Shown here piece after piece: positions 38,740-41,878 of a stretch of 41,878 nt of DNA; the first letter of the stretch is position 1, and each line of letters opens with the position of its first letter. Origin of the DNA: an uncultured Lachnospiraceae bacterium (lineage in GTDB: Bacteria > Bacillota > Clostridia > Lachnospirales > Lachnospiraceae). The notes under the pieces are model-generated. The model searched no databases. It was not told where the DNA came from and saw only the letters and a program-made list of their open reading frames with translations. The stretch spans positions 1 to 41,878 of the forward strand of contig ONSO01000004.1 in NCBI GenBank assembly GCA_900320485.1, written 5' to 3'. The position numbers and the translations under genes are program-made.

Positions 38740-39732
38740 ATGATCTTAGCGGATAAAATTATCAATGAAAGAAAAAAGAATGGTTGGTCTCAAGAGGAAT
38801 TAGCGGAGCAGCTCTCCGTCTCCAGACAGTCGATTTCAAAATGGGAGGGTGCGCAGGCCATTCCCGACATCCAGAAAATCATAAAAATGGCAGAGCTTTT
38901 TGGCGTCACCACGGATTATCTCTTAAAAGATGACGTGGAACCGGAAGTCATAAGCTCCTCCGATACGCAGTTTGCGGAAGCATCAGTGACGGACGCCATT
39001 CGCGTCTCCATGGAAGAGGCTAATGAATATCTGGAACTGGAAGAGCAGGTTATCCCCCGGACGGCAAACATGGTAAGCCTCTGCATCTTCGCACCGGCGC
39101 TGCTGCTCTTTTTGATCGCAGTCTCCGAAATCCCCGGGTTTCCGCTTGGGAACATCGGGTGCGTTGCCATTGGCGTCGTCTCTCTGCTCCTTCTAATCTC
39201 CGTCGCAGTATTTTTCTTTATCATTGACGGCATGAAAATGAAACGGTTTGAATACTTGGAAACCAGCCCCATTGAGACCCTCTATGGCGTTACCGGCATG
39301 GTAAAAGAACGGAAAAAGGCAACTGAGCAGACGAACGTGATCATGACGGCTCTCGGCGTGATCCTCTGCATCGTCAGCCCGATCCCCCTGTTGATCGTCT
39401 CCTTTTTGGGTACCCCGGATTACCTGATCACATTAATGGTTTCCGTACTGCTGCTCTTTGTATGCGGCGGCGTAAATCTTCTCGTCCGCGCCGGTTCCAT
39501 GAATGCTGCCTGTGATAAACTCCTTCAGGAGGGAGACTATACCATCAAGGAAAAGAAAAAGAGCCCCGTCATCAGCAGCGTCAGCTCCATATACTGGATC
39601 CTGGCCACAGCCATTTTCCTTGCCTGGAGCTTTCTAACCAATGACTGGGGCCATTCCTGGATTCTTTGGCCCATCGCCGGCGTTCTTTTCGGCGTGGTCA
39701 TCACCATTGTAAATGCCGTAGTCAAAAAATGA
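38740..39732 (+). CDS. XRE-family regulator with membrane domain
   Basis: 330 residues. An N-terminal helix-turn-helix (WSQEELAEQLSVSRQSISKW, about residues 16-35) is typical of XRE repressors. After a charged linker (to ~100) there are about six hydrophobic segments: PALLLFLIAVSEIPGF, VSLLLLISVAVFFFIID, VIMTALGVILCIVSPIPL, YLITLMVSVLLLFVCG, IYWILATAIFLAW and the last near the C-terminus. AAAGGGG precedes the ATG. Such DNA-binding membrane proteins may sense the envelope directly. No target is evident. Confidence 0.85.
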   Translation: MILADKIINERKKNGWSQEELAEQLSVSRQSISKWEGAQAIPDIQKIIKMAELFGVTTDYLLKDDVEPEVISSSDTQFAEASVTDAIRVSMEEANEYLELEEQVIPRTANMVSLCIFAPALLLFLIAVSEIPGFPLGNIGCVAIGVVSLLLLISVAVFFFIIDGMKMKRFEYLETSPIETLYGVTGMVKERKKATEQTNVIMTALGVILCIVSPIPLLIVSFLGTPDYLITLMVSVLLLFVCGGVNLLVRAGSMNAACDKLLQEGDYTIKEKKKSPVISSVSSIYWILATAIFLAWSFLTNDWGHSWILWPIAGVLFGVVITIVNAVVKK

Positions 39733-39752
39733 TCATGCTTTCTAAACCGGAT

Positions 39753-39797
39753 CCTGCGAAGTCCCGGATAAAGGATCAATAATTCAGGCTTCGCAGG
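39753..39797. other. Inverted repeat between convergent genes
   Basis: CCTGCGAAG (39753-39761) and CTTCGCAGG (39789-39797) pair across 27 bp and include the stop region of the minus-strand gene. Possible weak terminator for both transcripts. Confidence 0.4.
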
Positions 39798-40813
39798 CTC
39801 CCCTCGTCAAAGGTATATTCCGGCGTGGAAAACGGATATGTGACCTCCTCTTCGTAATACCAGGGGTCCTCCGGATGTCTGTCGTTTTTCAAAAGATGAA
39901 ATTCCTGGGCAGGCATGTAGCCCTGCGCCAGCAGGAAAGCCTTCTCTCCCTTCTCATTCTCACAAACGTCCGCCACCATCACCACGTGTCCCGGACTTCC
40001 CCCATAGAGAAATACGTCTCCCGCTTTCAGCTTTGAAAGGGTTGTTGCCTCAGATTCCTTCTCCATGGAAAGGGTTCCCGCATAAATAAAGATTGTCTTT
40101 AGGTACTTGGTAAAGCATTCATAGGAATCATCCCTTGACTTTGACTTGATCCAGGAGACATTGTTGCCGTGAACGGAGACCCTGTTTCCGTCCCGCCACT
40201 TTCCATACTCCGCCAAAAAACCGTTGGTAAAATGGAATTTGATCCTGTCATATTGCTCCGTAGCCCAAAAATACTCCGCATATATGCGCATCACGGAATC
40301 CGCACATTGCTGAAGGTCATACTCCTCAATGGGAAGATCAAACACTGCCACGTGTGCCCTCTGACTGCCCTTCTCGGATCCGTCATAGAGATGCACCTTG
40401 GATCCCGCAGGTTTCATGGGATATTGGCGCAAAAACTCCCCAAAGCTCCCTTCCTCCAGGGACACTCTTTCATAACCATAAGGCGCAAGGATCCTGGTCT
40501 CCAGCGTATCGCCTTCGTCCCTGATCACGGCCGGCATGGCAGCTTCTCCTGCCGTTTCAGCAACCTCCTGCCCTAAGTTTTCTTCCATGAAATTATCTTT
40601 CATGGCTCCTTCTTCCAAGGACTCCTTTTCCACGGCCATTCCATGGGTGCCATCCGTGATGGGCTGCCCCTGAAGAATGGGTTCTCCCTGAAGGATCGGC
40701 ACTGAAGGCTCCGCATCAATCCCGCCGCAGCCACACGCCAGCAGGCATGCTGCCATAGTAACAAGGCCTTTTCCAAGCCTTCGTCCAAATCTATGATTCC
40801 AATATTTCCTCAT
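39776..40813 (-). CDS. DUF4846 lipoprotein
   Basis: 345 residues with a Cys-rich lipid-anchor region (ACLLACGCGG, about residues 22-31). A Glu/Gly-rich linker holds a duplicated ILQGEP/ILQGQP. The DUF4846 domain has FLRQYPMKPAGSKVHLYDG, then HVAVFDLPIEEYDLQQCADS, then YAEYFWATEQYDRIKF, and ends with GGSPGHVVMVADVCENEKG and FLLAQGYMPAQEFH. The family has no assigned reaction; the conserved His/Asp/Arg residues suggest an extracytoplasmic enzyme. It overlaps the upstream CPBP gene by 23 bp, so the two are probably translated together. Confidence 0.85.
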   Translation of the reverse strand: MRKYWNHRFGRRLGKGLVTMAACLLACGCGGIDAEPSVPILQGEPILQGQPITDGTHGMAVEKESLEEGAMKDNFMEENLGQEVAETAGEAAMPAVIRDEGDTLETRILAPYGYERVSLEEGSFGEFLRQYPMKPAGSKVHLYDGSEKGSQRAHVAVFDLPIEEYDLQQCADSVMRIYAEYFWATEQYDRIKFHFTNGFLAEYGKWRDGNRVSVHGNNVSWIKSKSRDDSYECFTKYLKTIFIYAGTLSMEKESEATTLSKLKAGDVFLYGGSPGHVVMVADVCENEKGEKAFLLAQGYMPAQEFHLLKNDRHPEDPWYYEEEVTYPFSTPEYTFDEGSLRSLNY

Positions 40814-41693
40814 CTGATAAACCTTTCAATTCTTGTTTCCGTTTCCAGCCGGAAAACCGAAAAAACCACGCAAGCCACGCCATGGTCAGGCATAAAACCG
40901 CTAAATTACACAAAAACCATGGCCATCCGGCTAGAATGAATCCATTCTTTTCATAATATACGTCCACTCCCAAAAACTTTACGTTTTCCAGGGGAATATA
41001 GCACAGTCCGTTGTGGATCGCATGTTCACACATGGTATAGAGTATGTTTTCCGTTTTATAATATACGTATGCTGCCAACACGGTTCCCATAAACACGTTT
41101 CCCGTGCCCTGCACGTTGTAAAAATGCCCTGCCGCAAAGACAAACGTGGTAACCAGTATGGTAAAGACCATGCCCGAATTCTTTTTGAGCAGTCCCATAA
41201 AGCTAAAGCGGAAGATCAGCTCTTCAAATATGGGTGCACAGATCACGGCGCTGATCACGCCGACAATGCCATCCATGCTGTTAACGTCAGGCACGATCGT
41301 CATATGATCCGACAAGATCAAACCCATCAGGTGATCGCAGACCTCTCCCAGACTCCAACCGGCCAGCGTAACTGCAATGACCAGCGAAAAGCGAAAATCC
41401 CGAAAGGTGACCACGTCACGAAGGCGCTCCCCCGTCTCAGACCTCAACATAAAACAGGCGATCAGCGCCGTAAGCCCAATTCCCACGTTGCCAAAGATCT
41501 CCGTTATCACCTCAAGCCTTCCCGGGCAAAAATACATGGAGACCGCAAAGCCCAGTGTGGCAAAGCCATACATCAGAACATACAAGATTCCCACGCAGAT
41601 CAGGATCTTTACGATCCCGCGAAGCTTCGTGTTCTTTTTCCTGCTTTTCTTCTTCCGCTTCTTATCCTCTTCCCCGTATTCCGTCTGTTCCAT
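40791..41693 (-). CDS. CPBP family intramembrane metalloprotease 2
   Basis: 300 residues, N-terminus strongly basic (KKRKKKSRKKNTK), then about eight membrane segments. Motif 1 EELIFRFSFMG near residue 156; motif 2 FVFAAGHFYN ~30 residues later; motif 3 CEHAIHNGLCYI near 220. All CPBP ligands are present. It overlaps the following DUF4846 lipoprotein gene by 23 bp. The basic tail may hold the protein at the inner face of the membrane. Substrate unknown; the neighbouring lipoprotein is one candidate partner. Confidence 0.88.
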   Translation of the reverse strand: MEQTEYGEEDKKRKKKSRKKNTKLRGIVKILICVGILYVLMYGFATLGFAVSMYFCPGRLEVITEIFGNVGIGLTALIACFMLRSETGERLRDVVTFRDFRFSLVIAVTLAGWSLGEVCDHLMGLILSDHMTIVPDVNSMDGIVGVISAVICAPIFEELIFRFSFMGLLKKNSGMVFTILVTTFVFAAGHFYNVQGTGNVFMGTVLAAYVYYKTENILYTMCEHAIHNGLCYIPLENVKFLGVDVYYEKNGFILAGWPWFLCNLAVLCLTMAWLAWFFRFSGWKRKQELKGLSDEEILES

Positions 41694-41734
41694 GTCTGAT
41701 CACTTTCCGCCCCCAAGGCTTACTTTGTAATTTT

Positions 41735-41764
41735 AGTGTACCCGCGCCCCCTGCCTTTTGTCAA
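41735..41764 (-). promoter_or_regulatory. Promoter of the CPBP/DUF4846 operon
   Basis: Minus-strand TTGACA (41764-41759), 18 bp, TACACT (41740-41735), ~45 bp before the ATG. The final 110 bp of the window beyond it show nothing. Confidence 0.75.
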
Positions 41765-41878
41765 CCATCTTGTATTTTTGGGCAGCGTAAACTTACTGTA
41801 GGATTTAATCGGGCAGAGGTGCCCCTTGTGACATGCATTGTCAGACTCTTTTTCCTACCATACCACTTTTCTTCATTT

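Overview
The window looks like a Firmicutes (Clostridia, probably Lachnospiraceae-type) chromosome. The reasons are strong AAGGAGG-type ribosome sites, TTGACA/TATAAT promoters, BlaI/BlaR1-type pairs, ECF sigma/anti-sigma pairs with large exported tails, CPBP proteases and CCA-less tRNA genes. No rRNA, CRISPR array or complete insertion sequence was seen. This is an identification by eye; nothing was searched.

Layout. 1-5.3 kb is a worn accessory stretch: a partial unknown gene, a CPBP protease, a Fic AMPylase with its own promoter, three 62-bp tandem repeats, small membrane proteins, and a decayed AraC regulator / alpha-beta hydrolase pair. 5.3-8.9 kb is ECF module 1 (sigma, anti-sigma, orphan solute-binding lipoprotein, Ig-like protein). 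8.9-9.4 kb is a compact type I toxin-antitoxin locus, repeated at 28.7-29.05 kb. 9.4-20.2 kb is bracketed by two direct repeats carrying a tRNA-Thr 3' end. It holds a HipBA pair, a run of lipoproteins and small proteins, and a two-component system whose sensor is split over two genes. 20.3-25.5 kb is a BlaI-like repressor with a 1599-residue BlaR1-like membrane peptidase. 25.8-28.2 kb is ECF module 2. 28.2-33.5 kb is a junkyard of tRNA-Gly integration scars holding the second type I locus, gene fragments, ECF module 3 and a DUF234-type ATPase with a palindromic operator. 33.5-33.8 kb is the intact tRNA-Phe/tRNA-Gly operon. 33.85-38.5 kb is a second BlaI/giant-BlaR1 pair. 38.7-41.7 kb has a membrane XRE regulator, a DUF4846 lipoprotein and a second CPBP protease.

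How it fits together. Most intact genes belong to signal modules that read the cell surface: three ECF sigma/anti-sigma pairs whose upstream regions share a motif (TGTAAC-like box, 16-18 nt, then CATATAGG-like box), two protease-repressor pairs with very long exported tails and paired dyad operators, and a 7TM-PAS / PAS-kinase / NarL cascade next to surface lipoproteins. Around them are traces of repeated integration at tRNA-Gly and tRNA-Thr: 3'-end copies, GTCACGC arm-like repeats, hairpin terminators, an integrase C-terminus and genes cut at the scars. The most novel-looking items are the paired par/Fst-like RNA-toxin loci, the giant BlaR1-like sensors with D-x-D-G-D-G repeats and no penicillin-binding domain apparent, and the structured palindrome that sits inside tRNA-Gly scars and in a toxin leader.
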